A stretch of DNA of 16,943 nucleotides. Origin: JARLFX01 sp036404255 (GTDB lineage: Bacteria > Acidobacteriota > Terriglobia > Terriglobales > Acidobacteriaceae). Under the pieces are notes generated by a model. It did not search any database and was not told the DNA's origin. It worked only from the letters and a program-made list of their open reading frames with translations. Shown one piece after another: positions 4,896-12,873 of the stretch (the first letter of the stretch is position 1; the number at the start of each line of letters is the position of its first letter). Made by a program: the position numbers and the translations under genes. The stretch lies in assembly GCA_036404255.1 (NCBI GenBank), contig DASWOP010000304.1, positions 1 to 16,943 on the forward strand. The letters are read 5' to 3'.

Positions 4896-7232
4896 ATGTG
4901 CGCCGCCGCAACAATCGATAGCCAGCAAAATGCGAGCCAGCAAAGGGCGCAGCTCCTGGTCCACGGCGTGGTGCAGGGCGTGGGCTTCCGGCCCTACGTC
5001 TACCAACTCGCCCGGCAGCACGGCCTGACCGGCTTTGTGATGAACTCGACCGCCGGTGTGGTGATTGAGATTGAGGGTGCGCCGGAGGTGCTGGACGCAT
5101 TTGTGCTGGCGCTCACGGCGCAGGCTCCTCCGCTGGTGGAGATTCGCGATGTAGCGCGCGCCGCTCTGGCCGTGGCGGGCGACCGCGAGTTCGTGATCCG
5201 CGCGAGCGATGTTGGTCCAGTCGCATTCACCCTGATCCCGCCAGACATCTGTGTCTGCGACGACTGCCTGCGCGACGTGCGCGACCCCGCGAACCGCCGC
5301 TTTGAATATCCCTTCACCAATTGCACCAACTGCGGTCCCCGCTACAGCATCATCGAAGACATCCCTTACGACCGCAGCGCCACCACCATGGCGGAGTTCG
5401 CTATGTGCGCCGACTGCCGCGCCGAGTATGAAGATCCCTCGAACCGCCGTTTCCACGCGCAGCCGAATGCATGCGCCGTCTGCGGCCCGCGCATGCGGCT
5501 CTCTGCTGACGGGCGCGAAGTGGAGAGCGCCGATGCGCGCGCCGTTCTGGAACCGGTGGCGGAGATGCTGCGCGACGGCGGCATTGTGGCGTGGAAGGGC
5601 CTGGGCGGATACCAACTTGCCTGCGATGCCCGCCAGCCGAAGGCCGTAGAGGAGTTGCGCCGCCGCAAGCGCCGCAGCGAGAAGCCCTTTGCCGTGATGG
5701 TCGCCGATGTGGCCGATGCGGAGAGCATCTGTATTGTCTCTGCCGCGGAACGAGCCGCGCTGGTCAGCCGTGAGCGCCCCATCGTTCTTCTGCGCCGCAG
5801 ACCGGAGGCCGCGCTGGCGGAAGATGTCTCTCCGCGCAATCCCATGACCGGCGTCATGCTGCCCTGCACGCCCATGCACGACCTTCTCTTCCGCGTTCTT
5901 CGCGAAAACGCTTTGCGCGAAAAGATGGCCCAGCCGGTCGTGCTCGTCATGACCAGCGGCAACGTGAGCGAAGAGCCCATCGTCATCGGCGAAGCGGAGG
6001 CGGAGCAGCAGCTCGGCGAAATCGCAGACGCCTTCGCCCACCATAACCGCCGCATCCACACCCGGGTAGACGACTCAATCGTCCGTATCTTTGACGACGA
6101 GCCCATGGTGATGCGCCGCGCCCGCGGCTACGCTCCGCAGCCCGTCTGGCTGGGGCTTGGAGAGGCCGAAGTGCTGGCCTGTGGCGCGCAGCAGAAGAGC
6201 ACCTTCTGCCTGACCAAGGCAGGCTTTGCACTGCCCAGCCAGCACTTGGGCGATCTGGAGAACTACGAGACCCTGCAATTCTTCGAGCAGACGCAGGAGC
6301 GTATGCAGCGCCTCTTTCATGTGTCTCCAAAAGTGATTGCGCACGATCTGCACCCCAACTATATGAGTACGCGGCTGGCGCTGAGCCTGCCGGCGGAGCG
6401 CCGCATCGGCGTGCAGCACCACCACGCCCACATTGCGAGCTGCATGGCCGAGCATCAGCTTGAGGGCAGCGTGATCGGCCTGGCGTGGGACGGCACCGGC
6501 TTCGGCACCGACGGCACCATCTGGGGCGGCGAATTTCTGGCGGCGGGGCTTGCGGGATTCGAACGCTTTGGCCACCTGCGCAATGTTCTGTTGGCGGGCG
6601 GCGATGCCGCCGTCCGCGAACCGTGGCGCGTGGCCCGCAGCTATCTCCGCGATGCCTTCGGCACTGCGATTCCGGAGCACGCTGTAGCGCCTGTCTCCGG
6701 GGGAAAGCTCCGGCTGGTGGACGCGATGCTGGACCGCCGCTTAAATGCAGTCGAGACCTCCTCCTGCGGTCGCCTCTTTGACGCAGTGGCGTCGCTGATT
6801 GGGCTGCGACACAGGGTCTCGTTTGAGGGGCAGGCGGCGATGGAGCTGGAAGCCATTGCATCGGGAGAGCTTACCGAGCGTTACGAGGTCGCTTTTGACG
6901 GGGGCGAAGTCGATCTCCGCCCCATGGTGCGCCAGGTCGTGCAGGACGTAGCCGCGGGTATAGATCAGCCGCGCATTGCCGCCCGCTTTCACAATACCTT
7001 GGTCGCCGTCGCTGTGGAGATGAGCCGCCAGATGAAGCAGCAGTTTGGGTTACGCCGCGTCTGCCTCAGCGGTGGATGCTTCCAGAATCTCCGCTTGCTC
7101 AGTGGCTGTGTCCAATCGCTGCGTGCCGAGGGATTCGAAGTCTTCTACCAGCGCAAAGTTCCTGCGAACGACGGCGGCATCTCGCTGGGACAAGCATCGG
7201 TCGCATGTGAAATCATAAAGACAGAGGGTTAG
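4896..7232 (+). CDS. hypF: HypF carbamoyltransferase ([NiFe]-hydrogenase maturation)
   Basis: 778 aa, the usual size for HypF. Domains in order: acylphosphatase (VHGVVQGVGFRPYV at 22-35), two zinc-binding motifs with Cys pairs at 121/124, 143/146, 171/174 and 193/196, a YrdC-like domain (about 220-410, with KRRSEKPFAVM and TSGNVSEEPI), and a Kae1-like carbamoyltransferase domain with HHHAH (508-512) and DGTGFGTDGTIWGGEF (532-547). HypF uses carbamoyl phosphate and ATP to carbamoylate the C-terminal Cys of HypE, the first step to the cyanide ligands of the active-site iron. ATG at 4896 is chosen because AAGGAG at 4884-4889 is six bases upstream and the acylphosphatase motif follows closely; an in-frame ATG at 4830 would add a non-family extension. 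It heads hypF-C-D-E, with five bases to hypC. Confidence 0.96.
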   Translation: MCAAATIDSQQNASQQRAQLLVHGVVQGVGFRPYVYQLARQHGLTGFVMNSTAGVVIEIEGAPEVLDAFVLALTAQAPPLVEIRDVARAALAVAGDREFVIRASDVGPVAFTLIPPDICVCDDCLRDVRDPANRRFEYPFTNCTNCGPRYSIIEDIPYDRSATTMAEFAMCADCRAEYEDPSNRRFHAQPNACAVCGPRMRLSADGREVESADARAVLEPVAEMLRDGGIVAWKGLGGYQLACDARQPKAVEELRRRKRRSEKPFAVMVADVADAESICIVSAAERAALVSRERPIVLLRRRPEAALAEDVSPRNPMTGVMLPCTPMHDLLFRVLRENALREKMAQPVVLVMTSGNVSEEPIVIGEAEAEQQLGEIADAFAHHNRRIHTRVDDSIVRIFDDEPMVMRRARGYAPQPVWLGLGEAEVLACGAQQKSTFCLTKAGFALPSQHLGDLENYETLQFFEQTQERMQRLFHVSPKVIAHDLHPNYMSTRLALSLPAERRIGVQHHHAHIASCMAEHQLEGSVIGLAWDGTGFGTDGTIWGGEFLAAGLAGFERFGHLRNVLLAGGDAAVREPWRVARSYLRDAFGTAIPEHAVAPVSGGKLRLVDAMLDRRLNAVETSSCGRLFDAVASLIGLRHRVSFEGQAAMELEAIASGELTERYEVAFDGGEVDLRPMVRQVVQDVAAGIDQPRIAARFHNTLVAVAVEMSRQMKQQFGLRRVCLSGGCFQNLRLLSGCVQSLRAEGFEVFYQRKVPANDGGISLGQASVACEIIKTEG

Positions 7233-7237
7233 TACAC

Positions 7238-7522
7238 ATGTGCCTGGCGATTCCCGGAAAAGTGATTGAGACGTACACCGACGGCGCCGGCATGCGTATG
7301 GCCCGGGTACAGTTCGGCGGCGTCGTGCGCGAAGCCTGTTTGGAATATGTCCCCGAGACAAAGGTGGGCGAGTACGTGCTGGTGCATGTCGGCTTCGCCA
7401 TCAGCACCATCGACGAAGAAGAGGCGCAGCGCACCTACGATGCTCTGACGGAGCTGGATCAACTCGGCGAACTCGACGTGCCCGAAGTGGAAGAGGCAAA
7501 GGCGACAGGGACGGGCTCTTGA
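7238..7522 (+). CDS. hypC: HypC hydrogenase maturation chaperone
   Basis: 94 aa, beginning with the invariant MCLAIPGKV; the conserved Cys2 and His50 (VHVGFAIS) are present. HypC binds HypD through Cys2, holds the Fe(CN)2CO unit and delivers it to the hydrogenase large-subunit precursor in the cytoplasm. The acidic C-terminal tail (about 58-94) is variable in the family. It starts five bases after hypF, with AGAGGG at 7223-7228, and its TGA overlaps the hypD start codon, showing tight translational coupling. Confidence 0.96.
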   Translation: MCLAIPGKVIETYTDGAGMRMARVQFGGVVREACLEYVPETKVGEYVLVHVGFAISTIDEEEAQRTYDALTELDQLGELDVPEVEEAKATGTGS

Positions 7523-8640
7523 AGTATCTTGACGAATATCGTGATGGCGGCATCGCGGCAAAGATCGTGGCAGAGATCAAGCGCGTGCAGACCAGACCGT
7601 GGGTCATCATGGAGGTCTGCGGCGGCCAGACGCACTCCATCGTAAAAAACGGGATCGACTATTTGCTGCCCGAAGGCGTGGAGCTTGTCCACGGCCCCGG
7701 CTGCCCGGTCTGCGTCACGCCGCTGGAGATGATTGACCGCGCCCACGCCATCGCGCGGCAGCCAAACGTGATCTTCTGTTCCTTCGGCGACATGCTGCGC
7801 GTGCCCGGATCAGACGGCGATCTCTTCAGCATCAAGTCGCTCGGCGGCGATGTGCGCGTAGTCTACTCGCCGCTCGACTGCCTCAAAATTGCGCGTGCGA
7901 ATCCTGACAAGCAGGTCGTCTTCTTCGCCATCGGATTTGAAACCACTGCTCCCGCCAATGCAATGCTTGCGTGGCGCGCGCGGCAGGACGGCCTGAACAA
8001 CGTATCGCTGCTTGTCTCGCACGTTCTGGTGCCGCCTGCGATGGAAGCGGTCCTGAGCTCGTCGCGAAATCGCGTGCAGGGATTTCTTGGCCCTGGCCAC
8101 GTCTGCGCCGTGGTTGGCTACAGCGAGTACGAGCCTCTGGCCGAGCGCTTCCACGTGCCCATCGTGATCTCCGGCTTTGAGCCGATCGATATTCTGGAAG
8201 GCGTGCTGATGCTGTTGCAACAACTGGAATCAGGCCGCGCCGTGGTGGAGAACCAATACTCCCGCGTCCTCTCGCGCGAAGGCAATCTGCCCGCGCAGCA
8301 GTTGGTGGACAAAATATTTGAAGTAGGCGACCGCAAGTGGCGCGGCGTTGGTACGATTCCGCACAGCGGTCTGCACTTACGCGCGGAGTTCGCCGATCTC
8401 GATGCCGAGCGGCGCTTCGATGTTGCATCCATCGACACCATGGAGCCGGAGATCTGCATCGCCGGAGAGATTTTGCAGGGCATCAGGAAGCCGCATGATT
8501 GTCCCGCGTTCGGAACCCTGTGCGATCCACAGCACCCGCTGGGCGCGACGATGGTCTCCGCCGAGGGCGCCTGCGCGGCATACTACGCGTATGGCCGCCA
8601 CTTGAAGCCCGCACTGGTAAGCATCGGAGGGCAGCAGTGA
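7519..8640 (+). CDS. hypD: HypD Fe-S scaffold for Fe(CN)2CO assembly
   Basis: 373 aa, the normal size. Catalytic motifs are CGGQTH (Cys34) and GPGCPVC (Cys62, Cys65); the C-terminal [4Fe-4S] ligands are expected to be Cys313, Cys328, Cys335 and Cys352, all present with the family spacing. HypD forms a complex with HypC and HypE and accepts the cyanide groups on iron. The start is TTG at 7519-7521, which overlaps the hypC stop as TTGA. No ATG lies near it, and the family N-terminus (KYLDEYRDG) begins directly after this codon. AGGG lies eight bases upstream. The end overlaps hypE as GTGA. Confidence 0.96.
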   Translation: MKYLDEYRDGGIAAKIVAEIKRVQTRPWVIMEVCGGQTHSIVKNGIDYLLPEGVELVHGPGCPVCVTPLEMIDRAHAIARQPNVIFCSFGDMLRVPGSDGDLFSIKSLGGDVRVVYSPLDCLKIARANPDKQVVFFAIGFETTAPANAMLAWRARQDGLNNVSLLVSHVLVPPAMEAVLSSSRNRVQGFLGPGHVCAVVGYSEYEPLAERFHVPIVISGFEPIDILEGVLMLLQQLESGRAVVENQYSRVLSREGNLPAQQLVDKIFEVGDRKWRGVGTIPHSGLHLRAEFADLDAERRFDVASIDTMEPEICIAGEILQGIRKPHDCPAFGTLCDPQHPLGATMVSAEGACAAYYAYGRHLKPALVSIGGQQ

Positions 8641-9734
8641 GCACGAGCAAGACGCAGGAACCGGAAGAGCAGAAAGCGTTGGGCGCATTTGGCGAGTGCC
8701 CGTTGCCGATCTTTGAGCACCCGCAGATCGTGATGGGCCACGGCAGCGGCGGCAAACTCTCTGCCGAGCTGATTGAAAAAGTCTTCGTCAGCCAGTTTCG
8801 CAACGCGACGCTGGAACGCATGGACGACCAGGCCGCGCTGGAGATCAACGGCACGCGCCTCGCCTTCACCACAGACTCATTCGTCGTCACGCCCATCTTC
8901 TTTCCCGGCGGAGACATTGGCTCGCTCGCCGTCAATGGCACCGTCAACGATCTCGCAATGGGCGGCGCGAAGCCGCTGTATCTCTCCGCCGCGTTCATCC
9001 TGGAAGAGGGCCTGCCCGCGGACGAACTGCGCCGCGTGGTGGAATCCATGCGTATTGCGGCAGACGCAGCCGGTGTGCAGATCGTAACCGGAGACACCAA
9101 GGTCGTGAATCGCGGCAAGGGCGACAAGATCTTCATCAACACCACCGGCATCGGCGTGGTGGAAGACGGCGTTCAGCTTTCAGCCGACCGCGCGCAGCCG
9201 GGCGATAAAATTCTATTGAGCGGCTACATCGGCGACCACGGCATCACCATTCTTTCGCAGCGCGAGAACCTTGAGTTTGAGAGCGCACTGCAGAGTGACT
9301 GCGCCGGCCTGTGGGGCCTTGTGCGCGCAATGATGGATGCAGCCGGAGAAAATCTTGACGGCCTGCGCTGCATGCGCGACCCAACCCGTGGCGGTGTGGC
9401 GACTACACTGAATGAGATTGCCGGACGCTCGCGCATGGGCATGCTGCTGCAGGAAGACAAGATCCCCGTACGCGATACCGTGCGCGGCGCATGCGAAGTC
9501 CTCGGGCTCGACCCGCTTTATGTTGCGAATGAGGGTAAGCTCGTTGCCATCGCCGCGCCGGAGATTGCCGATCAAGTGCTGGCAGCAATGCAGGCGCATC
9601 CGCTGGGCAAAGACAGCAGCATCATCGGCGAAGTGGTAGCAGAGCACGCTGGCATGGTGCTGATGAAGACCGGCATCGGCGGTACGCGCGTGGTCGATGT
9701 GATGTTCGGCGAGCAATTGCCAAGAATCTGTTAG
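8637..9734 (+). CDS. hypE: HypE carbamoyl dehydratase (cyanide ligand synthesis)
   Basis: 365 aa of the PurM/AIR-synthase-like fold. HGSGGK (about 35-40), TTDSFVV, VNDLAMGGA and CMRDPTRGGVATTLNE are family motifs for ATP binding and catalysis. The C-terminus ends PRIC, with the terminal Cys that HypF carbamoylates and HypE dehydrates to thiocyanate. The GTG start at 8637 overlaps the hypD TGA and has GGAGG at 8626-8630, six bases upstream; a longer in-frame extension runs back inside hypD and is rejected. The N-terminal 20 or so residues before the core are Glu/Lys-rich and not conserved. Confidence 0.96.
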   Translation: MSTSKTQEPEEQKALGAFGECPLPIFEHPQIVMGHGSGGKLSAELIEKVFVSQFRNATLERMDDQAALEINGTRLAFTTDSFVVTPIFFPGGDIGSLAVNGTVNDLAMGGAKPLYLSAAFILEEGLPADELRRVVESMRIAADAAGVQIVTGDTKVVNRGKGDKIFINTTGIGVVEDGVQLSADRAQPGDKILLSGYIGDHGITILSQRENLEFESALQSDCAGLWGLVRAMMDAAGENLDGLRCMRDPTRGGVATTLNEIAGRSRMGMLLQEDKIPVRDTVRGACEVLGLDPLYVANEGKLVAIAAPEIADQVLAAMQAHPLGKDSSIIGEVVAEHAGMVLMKTGIGGTRVVDVMFGEQLPRIC

Positions 9735-9797
9735 AAGAAGTGGGTGTTGCGGTGTGTTAATCCGCAAAGCGCACCACTCCTGAAGAAAGTTGTCGCG

Positions 9798-10853
9798 ATG
9801 TTATCTCTAATCCGGAATTTGCTCGATGATCGAGCCGAGAATACCCGCTCCCGGATCGTGGGCATCTACACCATTCTTCTGGTCTTTAACGTGGGCGCGT
9901 GGCTGTGGGCCTTCATCGCGTTTCAACGCCATCCCGTGCTGCTGGGCACTGCATTTCTCGCGTACAGTCTGGGCCTGCGCCACGCAGTGGATGCTGACCA
10001 CATCTCCGCCATAGACAACGTAACCCGCAAGCTGATGCAGGAAGGTAAGCGCCCCGTCGCAGTCGGCTTCATGTTCTCGCTCGGCCACTCCACCGTCGTC
10101 GTGCTCGGTTCCATTGCCATCGCCGCCACGGCGCGCGCGCTGGAGCATCGTATGGATGCGGTGCGTGAAGTCGGCGGCCTCATCGGCACATTGGTATCGT
10201 GCCTGTTTCTCTTCGGCATTGCGATTGTGAACCTCGTCGTTCTGCGCTCCATCTGCCGCGCCTTCCAGCGCGTGCGCCGCGGCGAGCCCTACGTCGAAGA
10301 AGACTTCGACCTCCTGCTCGGTAGTCGCGGATTCCTCTCGCGCCTCTTCCGCCCCATGTTCAACATGATCCGATGTAGCTGGCACATGTATCCGCTCGGT
10401 GTACTCTTCGGCCTTGGGTTCGATACCGCCACCGAGATCGGCGTCCTCGGCATCTCTGCCGCGGAAGCCTCCAAGGGCATCTCGCTGTGGGCGATTATGG
10501 TCTTTCCCATCCTCTTCGCTGCGGGCATGTGCCTGATCGATACCACGGACAACATCCTGATGCTTGGCGCCTACGGCTGGGCCTTCATCAAGCCGATCCG
10601 CAAGCTCTACTACAACATCACCATCACCTTCGTTTCCGTAATCGTCGCGGTCGCAGTCGGTGGCGTAGAAGCACTCGGCCTGCTGGCCGCGCACTTTCAT
10701 CCCAAGGGTCGCATCTGGGATTGGGTTGGCAGACTGAATGAAAACTTCGGTGTGCTTGGCTACTTCATCATCGGCTTATTCGTTGCGAGCTGGATCGTCT
10801 CCATCGCGATCTACCGCTGGCGCGACTACGACAGCATCGAAGCGGGCGTGTAA
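9798..10853 (+). CDS. NiCoT-family nickel/cobalt permease (HoxN/NixA-like)
   Basis: 351 aa polytopic inner-membrane protein with about eight hydrophobic segments. The signature RHAVDADHI (61-69), giving HX4DH with His62, Asp67 and His68, lies in the second membrane segment; FSLGHSTVVV (93-102), LGFDTATEIG (206-215) and GMCLIDTTDN follow, all typical of the family. These permeases take up Ni2+ or Co2+ at low concentration. Placement 63 bases after hypE suggests nickel supply for the [NiFe] centre. ATG at 9798 fits the family N-terminus, though its Shine-Dalgarno is weak (AAGAAAG); a GTG at 9744 with AGAAGAAG upstream is an alternative. No NikR-type palindrome was found before it. Metal preference cannot be read with certainty. 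Confidence 0.9.
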   Translation: MLSLIRNLLDDRAENTRSRIVGIYTILLVFNVGAWLWAFIAFQRHPVLLGTAFLAYSLGLRHAVDADHISAIDNVTRKLMQEGKRPVAVGFMFSLGHSTVVVLGSIAIAATARALEHRMDAVREVGGLIGTLVSCLFLFGIAIVNLVVLRSICRAFQRVRRGEPYVEEDFDLLLGSRGFLSRLFRPMFNMIRCSWHMYPLGVLFGLGFDTATEIGVLGISAAEASKGISLWAIMVFPILFAAGMCLIDTTDNILMLGAYGWAFIKPIRKLYYNITITFVSVIVAVAVGGVEALGLLAAHFHPKGRIWDWVGRLNENFGVLGYFIIGLFVASWIVSIAIYRWRDYDSIEAGV

Positions 10854-10856
10854 ACT

Positions 10857-12764
10857 CTACCGCCAGTAAATACTGAACCGGCCAATCTTTGTTGTGTGTG
10901 GCAGCGCGCTCACGACCGCATTGCGCAGTTCGGGTGATGCTGCTCCACTCTGAAAGAATGATTCATCATTGAGCGCCACCAGTTGCAACTCGCCAGAGCG
11001 CAGTGCGGCCAGCACATCGGCAAGCGGCGCGCCGGTGTCATCGCGCGTTGGATTCTTCAGTCCACTCAGGAAATATAGCTCAGGGCAGTCGTTGCCTGCA
11101 TAGAGTAGACCATTCGGCGAATGTGCCTGCAGGAATGGAACCACCTCGTCATACCGTGGCGTAGTCGTGGGATCGATCATCAGCCCACCCGCACGCGGCA
11201 GTATGAGCGGCTGCAACCGGCTCACGCGCAATTCCGGGGCATAGATGTGTTTTGCAACCATCGCGAAGATCCCGAAGGCCAGAAAAAATACCAACAGCAC
11301 AGAGAGAATATTTTTACCCGGCACGTAGCTCCGCGACGCAACCGCCGCAACCGTAGCCAGCAGCACAAACGGCGCGGCATAGCAGAAGTAGGTCACGTAC
11401 GGCACCGGATATTGCACCAGCGAGCACATTGCCGCGAGCGCAATCAACAGCATAATGCGTTGCCGTGCGTGCTCCGCTCCGCTCCCCCATCGCGGCCCGG
11501 CAACGATCATCGCCACCCCCAGCAGCACGGCAAGCGGAGTGAAGGTGCCCGCCATCAGCCACGTATCCTGCAGGCCCTGAAGGAATATGGAGCAGCCGAG
11601 TACCGCCGTCAATCCAAGCGCAATCAGCACCGCCGCAATCTTCTTCTGCGCACGCATCGAATAGAGCGCAAACAAAATCAGCGCCAGCGTGACCAGTCCA
11701 TAGCACGCATCGCCAATGCTGGGGGCGTGCTGCCGTCCCGCAAGCCCCACCATCCGCGCAGACGCGCTGCCCATCACGCCGTGTATCAACAGCGCAACGG
11801 AGTGCGATGCAACATAGGGGATGAGGTAGAGCGCAATAACAATCACAACGCCAAGCAGGAATGGAATCACGAGCGCGAATAATCTGCTGAAGCGTTCCAT
11901 GCTGGAGCGAGCAGATGGTTTGCGTTCGCGCCACAGCAGCAGCGCCACACAGAGTGCAGACGGCAACAGAAAATTGTAGATAGCCCCGTCCCAGATCTCA
12001 GGCCATACAACGCCGGTCAGCAGCACGAGATACAGCCCCAGCAGCGCGGAACACACCACGCGATAGACGCCGCAGGCCTTTCGCGGCAGCGTAAAGAGGG
12101 AATTGGACTGCTCCACAAACAGCAGGAACATCAGCACTGCGGCAACATAGTAAACGCCGATGATCTTGATCAGGATCGAAGCGCCGCCGCACACTCCCGC
12201 AACGAACAGCCAACGCCGCGTGCGTACATCAATATAGCGAAGCAGTGCCGCCGCGCCGAAGCTTGCGAAGAAGAGGTTGTACCATGACGGCATGGCCGCG
12301 GGATAGTTGGGATAGCTCCAACTAACCGCCGTCAGCGTGACCAGTGCGGCACCCAGCGGTGCAAGCATTCTGCGCGCCATGTAGTAGACCGCCGCCACCC
12401 AGATCACGAAGAAGAAGCACGCTGCGATCCGCAGCGAAAGCAGATTCACTCCGAAGAGGTGGAAGGCGGCTGCGTGAATAAAGCTGAGTCCACCGGTATA
12501 GATCTCCGTGAAATCGCGCTGCGGCAGTTGTCCCTGGTAGACGCGCATCGCACTCTGCGCGAGCGTTCCCTCGTCGCTTGGAACCCACCCGACGCGCAGC
12601 AGGCAGCCTGCATAGAGCGCGCTCAGAATCATGACCGCAAGCAGTGCGATCACGTCCGGTCGGATTCTGCGTTTCGTCAGTTGAATGGGAGCCTGCAAGT
12701 TTTCCAATCTCGAAATAAGCCATTCACTCCGGTTGCCGGAGTGGGCCTGAAAACACAGTAACAT
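10857..12764 (-). CDS. Polytopic GT-C type glycosyltransferase (PMT/ArnT-like membrane protein)
   Basis: About 635 aa with many hydrophobic segments spread over most of the length. Early in the protein, between the first two membrane segments, is WVPSDEGTLAQSAMRVYQG with Asp64-Glu65, followed by LPQRDFTEIYTGGLSF. This is the first-loop acidic motif of GT-C enzymes (dolichol- or undecaprenyl-phosphate-sugar dependent, PMT_2/GT39-like). The C-terminal part after the last membrane segment (about 520-635) is soluble and would face the periplasm. Acceptor and sugar are unknown. The start is uncertain: ATG at 12764 lacks a good ribosome binding site, and TTG codons further in are possible. A TTG at 12833 lies inside a predicted terminator and is rejected. 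The 3' end converges on the nickel permease gene with a 3-base gap. Confidence 0.72.
   Translation of the reverse strand: MLLCFQAHSGNRSEWLISRLENLQAPIQLTKRRIRPDVIALLAVMILSALYAGCLLRVGWVPSDEGTLAQSAMRVYQGQLPQRDFTEIYTGGLSFIHAAAFHLFGVNLLSLRIAACFFFVIWVAAVYYMARRMLAPLGAALVTLTAVSWSYPNYPAAMPSWYNLFFASFGAAALLRYIDVRTRRWLFVAGVCGGASILIKIIGVYYVAAVLMFLLFVEQSNSLFTLPRKACGVYRVVCSALLGLYLVLLTGVVWPEIWDGAIYNFLLPSALCVALLLWRERKPSARSSMERFSRLFALVIPFLLGVVIVIALYLIPYVASHSVALLIHGVMGSASARMVGLAGRQHAPSIGDACYGLVTLALILFALYSMRAQKKIAAVLIALGLTAVLGCSIFLQGLQDTWLMAGTFTPLAVLLGVAMIVAGPRWGSGAEHARQRIMLLIALAAMCSLVQYPVPYVTYFCYAAPFVLLATVAAVASRSYVPGKNILSVLLVFFLAFGIFAMVAKHIYAPELRVSRLQPLILPRAGGLMIDPTTTPRYDEVVPFLQAHSPNGLLYAGNDCPELYFLSGLKNPTRDDTGAPLADVLAALRSGELQLVALNDESFFQSGAASPELRNAVVSALPHTTKIGRFSIYWR
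12725..12743 (-). repeat. Tight hairpin at the start of the GT-C gene
   Basis: CACTCCGG (12725-12732) and CCGGAGTG (12736-12743) form a perfect 8-bp stem around a three-base loop. It lies seven codons inside the gene if the ATG at 12764 is used, or in the leader if translation starts at a later TTG. A stable stem at this position may limit translation. Confidence 0.45.
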
Positions 12765-12817
12765 CGCAGACGGAATGCGTCGCTCTGTAAATTTTTCTCC
12801 GTCACTTGCAAAGCATT

Positions 12818-12844
12818 GGGGCAGACGCCTCAAGCGCCTGCCCC
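12818..12844 (-). terminator. Hairpin terminator of the TonB-dependent receptor gene
   Basis: In the minus-strand RNA, GGGGCAGGCGC pairs with GCGTCTGCCCC as a continuous 11-bp stem (one G-U pair) around a 5-base loop. On the plus strand the same position is an A-C mismatch, so the structure fits minus transcription. It starts 30 bases after the receptor stop. No strong U-tract follows. Its position separates the receptor from the GT-C gene. Confidence 0.55.
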
Positions 12845-12873
12845 TCTTGCGATTCTAAGAAATCCTCTCTCAA

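Noticed and set aside
4656..6059. Long minus-strand open frame (467 codons) opposite hypF
   Set aside because: Antisense to the conserved acylphosphatase, zinc-finger and YrdC parts of hypF; no domain, signal or ribosome binding site.
12744..12833. N-terminal extension of the GT-C gene to a TTG at 12833
   Set aside because: The codon lies in the loop of the predicted receptor terminator, and the added residues lack a plausible topology signal.
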